Origin: Thermomonospora echinospora
Lineage (GTDB): Bacteria; Actinomycetota; Actinomycetes; Streptosporangiales; Streptosporangiaceae
Assembly: GCF_900108175.1 (NCBI RefSeq)
Contig: NZ_FNVO01000011.1
Span: 186,001 to 250,000, forward strand
Direction: 5' to 3'
DNA: 64,000 nt
Shown here: positions 18,313 through 26,347 of the stretch, one piece after another
Numbering within the stretch: position 1 is the stretch's first letter
How the letters are laid out: each line of letters begins with the position of its first letter
Made by a program: the position numbers and the translations under genes
The notes under the pieces: model-generated
What the model saw: the letters and a program-made list of their open reading frames with translations, nothing else
Told to the model about the DNA's origin: nothing
Databases searched by the model: none

Positions 18313-18396
18313 GGGAGAGCGGACCGAGCCGTCGGCGAAGCCCCGCATGACCTGGTCGTTCATGACGGTGCTTCCGGTTGAGGAACGAAGGGCCGA
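18259..18396 (+). repeat. 69-bp tandem duplication of the PRTase 3' end including the stop codon
   Basis: Positions 18259-18327 (last 17 codons, stop, 15 nt of flank) and 18328-18396 are about 75% identical. Because 69 is a multiple of 3, the second copy keeps the reading frame and still encodes a matching peptide (GEAPHDLVVHDGASG then TGA) beyond the true stop (first copy GEALQDLVVHDSDAG). Confidence 0.85.
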
Positions 18397-18576
18397 GCCG
18401 CCGCCGATGGTGCCTTGGAGATGACTCGCCTCCCGCACAGGCCTGCCGTAGCCGGCGCTTTCGCTAAGCGCGTGTGCAGGAGTTCCGCAGGTGACCGGGA
18501 CGCCGTGCGACCGGCTGAACGCCGGCCGCCGCGTCGGCTCCGATCTCCGTGGTGAGCAGGGCCTCCGAAAGACCGC

Positions 18577-18942
18577 TCAGCTCTTCAGGCAGATGCAGAA
18601 CGGATGGCCGGCCGGGTCGGTGAGCACCCGCCACCGGTCTCCACCCGGCTGGAAGTCCGGCTTGGCCGCGCCGAGCTTAAGGCAGGACGCCTCCGCCTCG
18701 TCCAGGTCGTTCACGTAGAGATCCAGGTGGTAGCGCTTGGGGGAGTCGGCCTCCGGCCAGTTCGGCGGGCGGAAGCCGTCGACGCGTCCGAAGCCGATGG
18801 GGGCTCCCGGCCCGGTGATCATGGCGTAGTCGTCCTCGGCATGGGTGATCTCCCAGCCGAGGATCTGGTGGTAGAACTCGGCCAGCGCACGCGGGTCGGC
18901 GCAGTCCAGGTTGACCATGGCAAGTTCGGCGAATCCAGTCAT
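18577..18942 (-). CDS. VOC-superfamily (glyoxalase-like) protein
   Basis: A 121-residue protein made of the two paired beta-alpha-beta-beta-beta modules of the vicinal-oxygen-chelate fold. The first module holds LAEFYHQILGWEITH, the second HLDLYVNDLDEAEASC and the DPAGHPFCIC terminal strand. Typical uses are glyoxalase, dioxygenase or antibiotic-binding functions; nothing specific can be assigned here. The metal-ligand positions look only partly kept, so it may be a binding protein. The ATG at 18942 begins the first strand; an upstream in-frame ATG at 18987 is less likely. Confidence 0.8.
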   Translation of the reverse strand: MTGFAELAMVNLDCADPRALAEFYHQILGWEITHAEDDYAMITGPGAPIGFGRVDGFRPPNWPEADSPKRYHLDLYVNDLDEAEASCLKLGAAKPDFQPGGDRWRVLTDPAGHPFCICLKS

Positions 18943-19057
18943 GGCAGCAGCCTGTCGGGGATTCCTGACACCTTCTGGCAGGATCATCGGGCGTTGTTGC
19001 CGCAGACCGCCCGATCCCTGGCCGGCCTGTACGGCTAGGCGGTCTTTCGGACAGGCC

Positions 19058-19735
19058 CTACCGGGCGGGTTCGTCCCTGGGCGCCTGGCTCGGGAGGAGG
19101 GCGTGGCGCATCATGTCCGACAGCCATCGGCGGTAGGCGTCTTCAGGCCAGCCTTGTTGGCGTACCAGGGCGTTGTGGTGGGCGGGGTCGTTGAAGAACC
19201 AGAGGACGTCAACGGCCCGTTCGATGTCCGGGTCCTCGCGGAGCGGCCCCAGGGAACGGGCGTGTTCGGCCACCATGCGGGCTCCGGCGCGGCGGTTGCG
19301 CAGCAGCGTGTCCCATAGGTCGGCGACCTCGGGGGTGGCGTCGGCGGCGCGGCGGACGGTTTCGAAGATCGGTCCGGCCCGGCCGTTGATGATCGTGCAT
19401 ACCCCGGCATAGGCGTCCAGGACCCCGGCGGGGGTGGTGGCGTCCCACACCGGGCGGAACCAGGGCCGGTCGGCCACCGGGACGGGTTCGTCGTCGCCGG
19501 CCAGGGCCTGGTCCAGCACCTGTTTGAGCAGGGCGGGCTTGGAGCCGAACGCGGCGGACACCGTCGGACGGGCCACCCCGGCGGCTGCGGCGATGTCGGC
19601 CAGCGAGGTGGCCGCGTAGCCGTGCCGGACGAACAACTCGCCCGCGGCGGCCACGATCGCCTGCCGGGTACGGCGAGCGCCGTCCTGACGCACCCGGGAC
19701 TGATACCGCCGCTTCGGTCGCTGCTCCTTGACCAT
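19058..19735 (-). CDS. TetR-family transcriptional regulator
   Basis: A 225-residue regulator. The basic N-terminus leads into the TetR HTH (TRQAIVAAAGELFVRHGYAATSLADIAAAAGVARPTVSAAF, residues about 22-62); the rest is an all-helical ligand-binding and dimerisation domain. It is divergent from a cupin gene across a 76-bp spacer with an inverted repeat, the classic layout for a self- and neighbour-repressing TetR. ATG 19735 is chosen because homology begins a few residues later; longer in-frame starts would overlap the operator-like repeat. Confidence 0.88.
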   Translation of the reverse strand: MVKEQRPKRRYQSRVRQDGARRTRQAIVAAAGELFVRHGYAATSLADIAAAAGVARPTVSAAFGSKPALLKQVLDQALAGDDEPVPVADRPWFRPVWDATTPAGVLDAYAGVCTIINGRAGPIFETVRRAADATPEVADLWDTLLRNRRAGARMVAEHARSLGPLREDPDIERAVDVLWFFNDPAHHNALVRQQGWPEDAYRRWLSDMMRHALLPSQAPRDEPAR

Positions 19736-19769
19736 CGTCACGATGCTAGTGCTACATTCATAATAACGC

Positions 19770-19797
19770 TGGCTATCCAATAGTCGCTGTCTAGCCA
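19770..19797. promoter_or_regulatory. Candidate TetR operator
   Basis: TGGCTA (19770-19775) and TAGCCA (19792-19797) form an inverted repeat in the divergent spacer between the TetR gene (start 19735) and the cupin gene (start 19812). The right arm abuts the cupin ribosome binding site AAAGGAG. Confidence 0.5.
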
Positions 19798-19811
19798 AAG
19801 GAGTCCAGGCC

Positions 19812-20327
19812 ATGACCCAGCCGGACAGTCCTCCGACCACCGTCCGTCCCTACGTCCGCCGTGACGGCGAGGGCGAGGCGTTCTGGTTCCTGGGCAATCT
19901 CGTCACCGTCAAGGCCGCCGGTGCCCACACCCGGGGACGGCTGACCGTCGTGGAGTTCGTCAACCCGCCCGGCTTCGCTCCGCCACTGCACCGCCACCTG
20001 GAGGAGGACGAGCTGTTCTACATCCTGGACGGCACCGCGCGCTTCCAGTGCGACGGCGAGGACCTGGCCGCCGGGCCCGGTGACCTGGTGCACCTGCCCG
20101 TCGGGCTGCCGCACACCTTCGTCGTCGGCCCCGACCGGCCCCTGCGGTGCCTGCAGATCACCACTCCCTCCGGATTCGAGAACTACGTCGCCGCCCTCAG
20201 CGAGCCCGCGGCCGAGCGCCGCCTGCCCGACCCGCCTCCCGCCGACGCCCCCATCGACCTGGCCGCCCTCGGCCCCATCCACGCCCGGCACGCCATCGAA
20301 CTCCTCGGCCCGCCCCCACAACACTGA
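19812..20327 (+). CDS. Cupin-domain protein
   Basis: A 171-residue single-domain cupin. Motif 1 is PPLHRHLEEDELFYILDG (two His and a Glu for metal binding) and motif 2 is GDLVHLPVGLPHTF (third His). Such small cupins bind iron or manganese and act as dioxygenases, isomerases or quercetinase-like enzymes; the substrate here is unknown. A good AAAGGAG site precedes the ATG. Divergent from, and probably repressed by, the adjacent TetR protein. Confidence 0.85.
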   Translation: MTQPDSPPTTVRPYVRRDGEGEAFWFLGNLVTVKAAGAHTRGRLTVVEFVNPPGFAPPLHRHLEEDELFYILDGTARFQCDGEDLAAGPGDLVHLPVGLPHTFVVGPDRPLRCLQITTPSGFENYVAALSEPAAERRLPDPPPADAPIDLAALGPIHARHAIELLGPPPQH

Positions 20328-20534
20328 CCGCCGCCCGGTCGTACGACCACGTACGCGCCACCCGGCGGCCGACGATCACGGTGGGCGCGGTCTCAGGCCG
20401 CATGCTTTGAAGGGGCCGGGGTGACGATGGGCCGATTGCAGCGGTGCCATCGTCGTTCGGGTGCCGGGGGCGGGAACGCCGGAATCGGCGCTCATCCCTT
20501 CGGGGCGACGCGGTGGACGAGGTCGTCCGCCGCG

Positions 20535-20996
20535 TCAGCGGACCTCGGCGATGCGTTCGTTGACGGCGCGGAAGGCCCGGCCGATGGCCTGGAGGTCCTC
20601 GGGGTCGATGACGTCGATGAAGAAGTCGCGTACGGTTTCGACATGGTCGCGGGCGGCGCGTTCCAGGGCGGCGAAGCCCTCGTCGGTGAGGTGGGCGAAG
20701 ACGCCGCGCTTGTCGTTGGGGCAGGACTCGCGGCGCACCAGGCCCTTGGTCTCCAGCCGGGTGCAGGTGTGCGACAGCCGGCTGCGGGACTGACTGGCGT
20801 GGTCGGCGAGCTCGGCCATGCGCAGGCTGTGCCCCGGTGCCTCCGAGAGCCGCACCAGGATCTCGTACTCCGACTCCGAGAGCCCGTGCTTGCTCTTCAG
20901 GTCGCGGTCCATCAGGTCGTGCAGGCGGAGGCTGCCGTCGACGAAGGCGCGCCAGTCCCGCTGCTGGCCGGCGTCGAGCCATCGCGGTTCACTCAT
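20535..20996 (-). CDS. MarR-family transcriptional regulator
   Basis: A 153-residue winged-helix repressor: N-terminal dimerisation helices, HTH with RMAELADHASQSRSRLSHTCTRLE, and the wing VRRESCPNDKRGVFAHLTDEG. One Cys sits in the wing, in a position used for redox sensing in some relatives, though that is only suggestive. The start is taken at ATG 20996; ATG 21008 is in frame and could be used by a short-leader transcript. It is divergent from a pirin gene, with two near-identical AT-rich sites in the spacer. Confidence 0.87.
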   Translation of the reverse strand: MSEPRWLDAGQQRDWRAFVDGSLRLHDLMDRDLKSKHGLSESEYEILVRLSEAPGHSLRMAELADHASQSRSRLSHTCTRLETKGLVRRESCPNDKRGVFAHLTDEGFAALERAARDHVETVRDFFIDVIDPEDLQAIGRAFRAVNERIAEVR

Positions 20997-21016
20997 GCCG
21001 TCTAGCATACTTCACA

Positions 21017-21033
21017 AGTTTAATTTTCAATTA
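21017..21033. promoter_or_regulatory. Candidate MarR operator 1
   Basis: AGTTTAATTTTCAATTA, a 17-bp AT-rich island just upstream of the MarR gene. It differs at only two positions from the copy at 21172-21188 next to the pirin gene. Confidence 0.6.
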
Positions 21034-21170
21034 CTTTCCACCCCAACCCGCCCCCCTTGGGATGTTGTCACCCGGTCTGTGCCCTGGATGCGGGCGGCGC
21101 ACGCCTCGCCGGACGGCCCATCGCACCCGAGTCCATGATCCATGGAACCGCCCGCGCCGACGGTCGGGAA

Positions 21171-21190
21171 TAGTTTAGTTTTCAACTAGG
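21171..21190. promoter_or_regulatory. Candidate MarR operator 2
   Basis: TAGTTTAGTTTTCAACTAGG carries the dyad TAGTT/AACTA and matches operator 1 at 15 of 17 positions. It lies about 45 bp before the pirin ATG, where a bound repressor would cover the promoter. Confidence 0.6.
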
Positions 21191-21232
21191 TTGTCATCGG
21201 ACGCCACACCGGAACGGCCCTTGGAGGACCCG

Positions 21233-22246
21233 ATGCCCGCCGTCACCGCCGACACCCTCACCCTGCCGCGCCTGCCCCGTCTGCCCGAGTCGGAGAAGGC
21301 CGGACGCCGGGTCGCCAAGGTCGTCACCGCCCGCCGCTCCGTGGAGGGCGAGGGCTTCGAGGTCCGGCGCCCCTTCCCCGGCATGGACCTCGCGCTGGCC
21401 GACCCGTTCCTGCTGCTCGACCACATGGGCGCCGTCGAGTACGCGCCCGGCGAGGCCAAGGGCACGCCCTGGCACCCGCACCGCGGCTTCGAGACCGTCA
21501 CCTACATCATCGACGGGGCGTTCCAGCACCAGGACACCACCGGCGGCGGCGGGCTGATCGCCGACGGCGACACCCAGTGGATGACCGCCGGGGCCGGGAT
21601 CCAGCACATCGAGCAGCCCCCGCCCGAGCTGGTCGCCAAGGGCGGCCTGTTCCACGGCGTGCAGCTGTGGGTGAACCTGCCCCGCGCCCAGAAGTGGGCG
21701 CCGCCCCGCTACCAGGACATCGGCTCCCGCGACATCACGCTGCTGGCCAGTGCCGACGGCGCCGCGCTGGTCCGAGTGATCGCCGGTTCGCTCGCCGGGC
21801 ACGAGGGCCCGGGGGTCACCCACACGCCGATCACCTACCTGCACGCGACCGTCGCCCCCGGCGCCCGCCTCACCCTGCCGTGGCCCCGGGACTTCAACGC
21901 CCTGGCCTACGTCCTGTCCGGCCATGGCACCGCGGGCCCGGAGGACCGCCCGGTGAACGAGGGGCAGCTCGCGGTCTTCGGTGGCTCGCACCACACCGAG
22001 CACGGCGACGCGCTCACCCTGCGGGCCGCCGACAGCCAGCCACTGAACAGCAAGAACGGCTGGGAGGTCCTGCTGCTGGGCGGCCTGCCGCTCCGCGAGC
22101 CCATCGCCCGCTACGGCCCCTTCGTGATGAACACCCGCGAGGAGATCGTCCAGGCTTTCGAGGACTTCCAGGCCGGCCGCATGGGCCGGATCCCCGCCGA
22201 GCAGGTCCCGCACCGCTCCGCCGCCGACGAGCCCATCGCCGGCTGA
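21233..22246 (+). CDS. Pirin-family bicupin protein
   Basis: A 337-residue pirin-like protein with two cupin domains. The N-terminal domain keeps the metal ligands in HPHRGFETVTYIIDG and GAGIQHIEQ; the second domain is degenerate. Bacterial pirins include quercetin 2,3-dioxygenases and redox-linked regulators. ATG 21233 follows GGAGG with ideal spacing; an upstream in-frame start at 21191 would begin inside the operator-like region. Divergent from a MarR gene that probably represses it, a pairing common in actinomycetes. Confidence 0.88.
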   Translation: MPAVTADTLTLPRLPRLPESEKAGRRVAKVVTARRSVEGEGFEVRRPFPGMDLALADPFLLLDHMGAVEYAPGEAKGTPWHPHRGFETVTYIIDGAFQHQDTTGGGGLIADGDTQWMTAGAGIQHIEQPPPELVAKGGLFHGVQLWVNLPRAQKWAPPRYQDIGSRDITLLASADGAALVRVIAGSLAGHEGPGVTHTPITYLHATVAPGARLTLPWPRDFNALAYVLSGHGTAGPEDRPVNEGQLAVFGGSHHTEHGDALTLRAADSQPLNSKNGWEVLLLGGLPLREPIARYGPFVMNTREEIVQAFEDFQAGRMGRIPAEQVPHRSAADEPIAG

Positions 22247-22253
22247 CCCCTCC

Positions 22254-22288
22254 CCGTGGCCCGCCCCTCCCGAAGGGGCGGGCCACGG
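22254..22288 (+). terminator. Strong terminator after the pirin gene
   Basis: A perfect 15-bp stem (22254-22268 with 22274-22288) around a 5-nt loop, 7 nt after the stop. It is the first of three similar hairpins. Confidence 0.85.
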
Positions 22289-22500
22289 TCTGCTTTCCAG
22301 AGGGTTCGGCGGAGCCGCCGGGCGAGGTACGGGTCCGTTGGGGGCTGGCCCGCTCTTCCGCCCGTGGCTTGCTCCTCCTGGAGGGACGGGCTGGTCTGTT
22401 CCCTGGACGGTCCGGTGGGGCCGCCGGGTGGGTGCGAGTCCGTTGCGGGCTGGTCCGTCCTTCCGCCTATGGCCCGTCCCTCCGGAGGGGCGGGCCGTGG
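22254..22500 (+). repeat. Degenerate ~105-bp tandem repeat with a hairpin in each unit
   Basis: Three hairpins centred near 22271, 22379 and 22484 are separated by diverged copies of one block; both full copies contain an nnTCCGTTGnGGGCTGG core and a TTCCGCC stretch before the stem. The third stem (GGCCCGTCCCTCCGG arm, 22471-22496) is nearly perfect, the second has decayed. Confidence 0.7.
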
Positions 22501-22512
22501 CACGCTGGCGGG

Positions 22513-22824
22513 GTGAAGCCACCTGAATCGCTGACCGAGGTACGGGCCCGCATCGACGCGCTGGACGGTGAACTCGTGCGGCTGCTCGCCGACCGTCAGC
22601 GGCTCGTCCGCGCCGCCGCCACGTTCAAGACCGACGAGCAGGCCGTCCGGGCTCCCGACCGGGTCGAGCGGGTCGTCGCCGCAGTCCGGGAACGCGCCGC
22701 CGCAGCAGGGCTGGCCCCCGAGGTCGCCGAGTCCGTCTGGCGCGCGATGATCGCCGCGTTCATCGAGTACGAGCTGGCTCAGCACCGTTCCGCCGCCGAC
22801 GGGACCGGGACCGCCACGGGCTGA
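22513..22824 (+). CDS. AroQ-class chorismate mutase
   Basis: A 103-residue all-helical protein matching monofunctional AroQ chorismate mutases (chorismate to prephenate, entry to Phe/Tyr). LTEVRARIDALDGELVRLLADR is helix 1 with its catalytic Arg; the later VWRAMIAAFIEYEL helix carries the second set of active-site residues. No signal peptide, so it is cytoplasmic rather than the secreted type. GTG 22513 follows the third terminator-like hairpin by about 15 nt; the ribosome binding site is weak. It converges on the hydrolase at 22829, 4 nt away. Confidence 0.85.
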   Translation: MKPPESLTEVRARIDALDGELVRLLADRQRLVRAAATFKTDEQAVRAPDRVERVVAAVRERAAAAGLAPEVAESVWRAMIAAFIEYELAQHRSAADGTGTATG

Positions 22825-22828
22825 CCGG

Positions 22829-23695
22829 CTACGCCGTCCGGTCCAGGAGGGTGCGCAGGATGGGCTCGGCGTGCGTCCACAGGACCGCGCCGCCGATCCC
22901 CGGGATGACGTGCCGGGTGGCGCCGGGGATGCGGGTCGCCAGTGTGGCCCCGTTGTCCGGGGAGTGGCTGGTGTCCTCCTCGCCGTACCAAAGGTCGACC
23001 GGTACGGCGATGGACGCCAGGTCGAACGGCCAGCGGCCCATGGCGAGCACCGTGTCCCGGGCGTATCCCTGCGGGCCTTGGGCGAAGCCCTCCTCCAGCG
23101 CCCTGCGGTAGGCGGACGCGAACGCGGGGTCCTGGTAGACGGCCAGGTCCGACTGTGGGCTGCCGCCCATGACCATGTCCCACATCGCCTGGGGACCGAA
23201 GCCGGCGAACACGCCCTCCGCGCGTACCGGATCGGAGGTCACCGTCTCGACCAGGCCGCGCAGGTCGCCGGGCAGGGCGTCGGCGAACTCGGGCGCGGCG
23301 ACCTCGTCCGCCCCGGACACCACCGCCAGACCCGCCACGACGCCCTCGGCGGCGCAGGCGAGCGCGAAGGGCGTCCCCTGCGAGTTGGCGACCATCGCCG
23401 GACGTCCCAGGCCCAGCAGCGCGGCCAGTTCGCGGATGTCGGCGGCATGGTCGGCGAACGTCCGGCCCGGCGCCGGAGTGGAGGCGCCCAGCCCCGGCCG
23501 GTCGACGGAGATCAGCCGAACGCCCAGCCGGTCCAGCGCGCCGCCGCCGAAGCCCAGCCATCGGCTGGTCGCCGCGCCCGGTGACAGCAGAACCGGGATC
23601 CCGCCCGGCGGCCCCCACTCCGCCCAGCCCAGCAGCCGCCCGCCGGGCAGCCGGCTCTCGCCGAGCCGGACGGGGTCATCGACGTGTACGTTCAT
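22829..23695 (-). CDS. Alpha/beta-hydrolase fold protein
   Basis: A 288-residue alpha/beta hydrolase. SPGAATSRW gives the oxyanion-hole region, VANSQGTPFALA is the nucleophile elbow (Ser in NSQGT rather than the commoner GxSxG), and VDLWYGEEDTSHSPDNG carries the acidic residue. A His near GIGGAVLWTHAEP is a candidate catalytic base. The replaced first glycine of the elbow is seen in some lactonase and haloperoxidase relatives. The substrate is unknown. ATG 23695. Confidence 0.82.
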   Translation of the reverse strand: MNVHVDDPVRLGESRLPGGRLLGWAEWGPPGGIPVLLSPGAATSRWLGFGGGALDRLGVRLISVDRPGLGASTPAPGRTFADHAADIRELAALLGLGRPAMVANSQGTPFALACAAEGVVAGLAVVSGADEVAAPEFADALPGDLRGLVETVTSDPVRAEGVFAGFGPQAMWDMVMGGSPQSDLAVYQDPAFASAYRRALEEGFAQGPQGYARDTVLAMGRWPFDLASIAVPVDLWYGEEDTSHSPDNGATLATRIPGATRHVIPGIGGAVLWTHAEPILRTLLDRTA

Positions 23696-23797
23696 GATCG
23701 TGATTGTGGCCGTCCACCGGCCGCGCCGACGACAGGTTTTCGCTGGTGGAGCCGTATCGGCCTGGGCGACGTCTACCCACGCTGATCCTTGTGCGGG

Positions 23798-24409
23798 TCA
23801 GCCCGTGAGAGGTACGGCGGCGACGGTGTCCCACCGATACAGGTGACCGTCGCGCACCTGCTCCACCAGATAGGCCCACCGCACCGTAAGCCGGCAGGGC
23901 TCCGGAGGGTCGGCCAGCGCCTCGAAGATCGGTTCCGCGGGCCCGTCGGTGTTGCAGTAGGCGACGGACAGATGCGGCGTCCAGTCCGGCTGGTCGTCCA
24001 GTTGGTGGGCGGTGACGGTCTGCGCGACGCCCCGGCGGATGGCGTCCCGCACCGGATCCAGCGCCCGTTCGGGTTCGACCCCCAGCGCCACGCCCTCCTC
24101 GTAGAAGTACAGGCGCCCGATCCGCGCGGTGACCGGGGGCAGCGTCCGGAACGACTCGGCCACGGCCGAGGTCATCGCCTTCACCTCGTCCCGGGGGATC
24201 TCGTCGGCGAATCCCACGATCTGCGTGGTCAGGTGCAGCCACTCGTCGGGCACGGGATCCAGCCCGCCGACTCCCGCCAGCCGCTCCCGGAACCGGCCCG
24301 CCAGCGCCCGTACATCCGGCTGGTCGTCCACCAGCAGATGCCACAGCAGCATCCGCCGCCCGGGCCGCGCTCCCGGTCGCCACCACCAGTGATCACGCAT
24401 CCTCTGCAC
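23798..24409 (-). CDS. 2H-phosphoesterase / 2'-5' RNA ligase-like protein
   Basis: A 203-residue protein with the two histidine motifs of the 2H superfamily: HLT in EWLHLTTQIVGFA and HLS in DWTPHLSVAYCN. Members act as cyclic nucleotide phosphodiesterases or as RNA 2'-5' ligases. GTG 24409 is preferred because GGAGGG ends 5 nt upstream; ATG 24400 and longer frames are alternatives. Neighbours give no pathway hint. Confidence 0.78.
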   Translation of the reverse strand: MQRMRDHWWWRPGARPGRRMLLWHLLVDDQPDVRALAGRFRERLAGVGGLDPVPDEWLHLTTQIVGFADEIPRDEVKAMTSAVAESFRTLPPVTARIGRLYFYEEGVALGVEPERALDPVRDAIRRGVAQTVTAHQLDDQPDWTPHLSVAYCNTDGPAEPIFEALADPPEPCRLTVRWAYLVEQVRDGHLYRWDTVAAVPLTG

Positions 24410-24541
24410 CACAGCCCTCCTCAGGTGAACGGCCGGACCCGTCCATTCTCCGTTGGGACGGCGGACACGGCCGCTCGTCCGGCGAAGAACCACCGACGGA
24501 CCCGGCTCGCGGAGGGGGTTGACGAGGGTGCGGTGGATCAT

Positions 24542-24566
24542 CTAGTTTCCGTACTAGTTAATTAAC
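24542..24566. promoter_or_regulatory. Candidate ArsR operator
   Basis: CTAGT (24542-24546) pairs with ACTAG (24553-24557), and the last G begins a perfect palindrome GTTAATTAAC (24557-24566). This AT-rich island ends 13 bp before the ArsR-type gene, a good place for autorepression. Confidence 0.5.
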
Positions 24567-24579
24567 CGAAGAGGAAAAT

Positions 24580-24930
24580 ATGGCTCAGGATGATCCGCTC
24601 AGCGTCACGTTCGCCGCGCTCGCCGATCCGACGCGGCGGGCGATCCTGGCGCGGCTGGCCGAGGGCGAGGCCACGGTGGGCGAGCTGGCGGAGCCGTTCG
24701 ACGTGAGCCTGCCCGCCATCTCCAAGCACCTGAAGGTGCTGCAGCGGGCCGGGCTCGTGGAGCAGGGGCGGCAGGCGCAGTGGCGCCCGTGCCGGCTCCG
24801 GCCGCAGCCGCTCCAGGAGGTGGCCGCGTGGATGGCGCAGTACCGGGAGTTCATCGGCCAGAGCTACGACCGCCTCGATGACTACCTGCAGGAACTTCAG
24901 CAGGACCGCGAAAAGGAAGAGGGAAAGTGA
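24580..24930 (+). CDS. ArsR-type winged-helix regulator
   Basis: A 116-residue ArsR/SmtB-fold repressor (LADPTRRAILARLAEGEATVGEL, then the recognition helix SLPAISKHLKVLQRAGLV). No Cys metal site is present, which is normal for the SRPBCC-linked subgroup. It overlaps the next gene by one base (TGATG), and the two form a familiar regulator-SRPBCC pair. Palindromes lie just upstream. Confidence 0.88.
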   Translation: MAQDDPLSVTFAALADPTRRAILARLAEGEATVGELAEPFDVSLPAISKHLKVLQRAGLVEQGRQAQWRPCRLRPQPLQEVAAWMAQYREFIGQSYDRLDDYLQELQQDREKEEGK

Positions 24931-25421
24931 TGGGCAGCGAGACGACCACCGTGACGACCGAGGGCACCGAGCTGGTCATGGAGCGGGTGTTCAACGCACC
25001 CCGCGAGCTGGTCTGGGCCGCGTTCACCGAGGCCGAGCACGTCCGCCGCTGGTGGGGTCCGAAGGGGACGACTGTCACCGTGGTCGAGATGGACGTGCGG
25101 CCCGGCGGCACCTGGCGGTACGTCACCCACGGGCCGGACGGGCAGGACGCCCCCTTCAAGGGCGAGTACCTGGAGGTCGTGCCGAACGAGCGGATCGTCC
25201 GCACGTTCGTCTTCGACGTCGAGCCGTTCAACGACCACAGCGCCGTCGAGACCCTGACGTTCGAGGACCTCGGCGGGCGGACCAAGGTCAGCACCCGCTC
25301 GCGGTACTCCTCGCGGGAGGCGCTCGACGGGGCGCTGGCGGCCGGCATGGAGCAGGGCGCCACCGAGACCTACGACCGCCTCGCCGACATCCTCACCGAA
25401 CTGACCACCGGCCTGAACTGA
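24930..25421 (+). CDS. SRPBCC/AHSA1-domain protein
   Basis: A 163-residue START-like protein: FNAPRELVWAAFTEAEHVRRWWGP is the AHSA1 signature, followed by the beta-sheet lining a hydrophobic pocket and a long C-terminal helix. It may bind a lipophilic ligand or act as a co-chaperone. ATG 24930 shares a base with the ArsR stop, so translation is coupled. Probably the target gene of the ArsR-type repressor. Confidence 0.88.
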   Translation: MGSETTTVTTEGTELVMERVFNAPRELVWAAFTEAEHVRRWWGPKGTTVTVVEMDVRPGGTWRYVTHGPDGQDAPFKGEYLEVVPNERIVRTFVFDVEPFNDHSAVETLTFEDLGGRTKVSTRSRYSSREALDGALAAGMEQGATETYDRLADILTELTTGLN

Positions 25422-25455
25422 GCCGCACCCCGGCACGCTGGAAGGAACACGGACG

Positions 25456-26136
25456 ATGACCTCCCTCACGACCACGCCACTGGCCGCCCCCGCCCTGCCG
25501 GCCGTGTCCGCCGACCGCACCACCCGGACGCTGCTGGCCGGCGGCGTCATCGCCGGGCCGCTGTTCGTCACCGTGGTGCTGGCCCAGGCGCTCACCCGCG
25601 ACGGGTTCGACCCCCGGCGGCACCCGCTGAGCCTGCTCGGCCTCGGTGACCTCGGCTGGATCCAGATCGCCGACTTCGTGCTCGCCGGGCTGCTGTTCCT
25701 GGGCGCCGCCGTCGGCCTGCGCCGGGCACTGCATCCGGGCCGGGGCGGCACCTGGGGCCCGCTGCTGGTCGGCGTCATCGGGCTGTCCATGGTGTGGGCG
25801 GGGGTCTTCGTCGCCGACCCCTACCAGGGCTACCCGGTGGGCGTCCCCGAGCAGGCCACCTGGCACGGGGCCCTGCACAACATCGCCCCCGCCCTGTCCG
25901 GGCTGGCCCAGGGCGCGGCCTGCCTGGTGATGGCCCGCCGGTACGCCGGGCTGAAGCGGCGGGGCTGGGCGGCCTACTGCGTGATCACGATGGTGGCCGG
26001 CCTCGTCCTCAACCACGCCGCCATGGCGGTCGGTGACTTCCGACTGATGCTGGCCGGCGGCGTCATCGCCTGGCTGTGGGTGTCGGTCGTCATCGCCGAC
26101 GTCCTGACCGGCCTGCGGCCCGCGGCGCGGCACTGA
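25456..26136 (+). CDS. DUF998 membrane protein
   Basis: A 226-residue protein with six hydrophobic segments and the DUF998 pattern (HPLSLLGLGDLGWIQ after helix 1, and HNIAPALSGL before helix 4). Function unknown for the family. It follows the ArsR-SRPBCC pair by 34 nt and probably belongs to the same transcript, so it may share that stress or ligand response. A strong bidirectional terminator follows. Confidence 0.8.
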   Translation: MTSLTTTPLAAPALPAVSADRTTRTLLAGGVIAGPLFVTVVLAQALTRDGFDPRRHPLSLLGLGDLGWIQIADFVLAGLLFLGAAVGLRRALHPGRGGTWGPLLVGVIGLSMVWAGVFVADPYQGYPVGVPEQATWHGALHNIAPALSGLAQGAACLVMARRYAGLKRRGWAAYCVITMVAGLVLNHAAMAVGDFRLMLAGGVIAWLWVSVVIADVLTGLRPAARH

Positions 26137-26159
26137 CGCCAGGGGCCTGATCACCGAGA

Positions 26160-26206
26160 ACGCGGAAGACCGGGACCGTGCGCCGCACGGCCCCGGTCTT
26201 CCGCGT
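26160..26206. terminator. Bidirectional terminator
   Basis: A perfect 15-bp outer stem (26160-26174/26192-26206) encloses a second 6-bp stem (CCGTGC/GCACGG). It lies between convergent genes ending at 26136 and 26348. Confidence 0.85.
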
Positions 26207-26347
26207 GGGCGGTGCCCGGGCGACCTGACGCCGGCTCGCCGGACCCGATGCGGCCGGGCGGCATCGGGGAGACCGCCGGCGGCGCGATGGGCAGGGCCGT
26301 TCGCTCCCGGTGACCACCATCGGCCTGGGTCCTGAACGACCGGTCGT

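Noticed and set aside
22247-22512. Gene in the hairpin-rich spacer after the pirin gene
   Set aside because: Frames there are continuous only because of GC bias; the sequence consists of three diverged hairpin repeat units.
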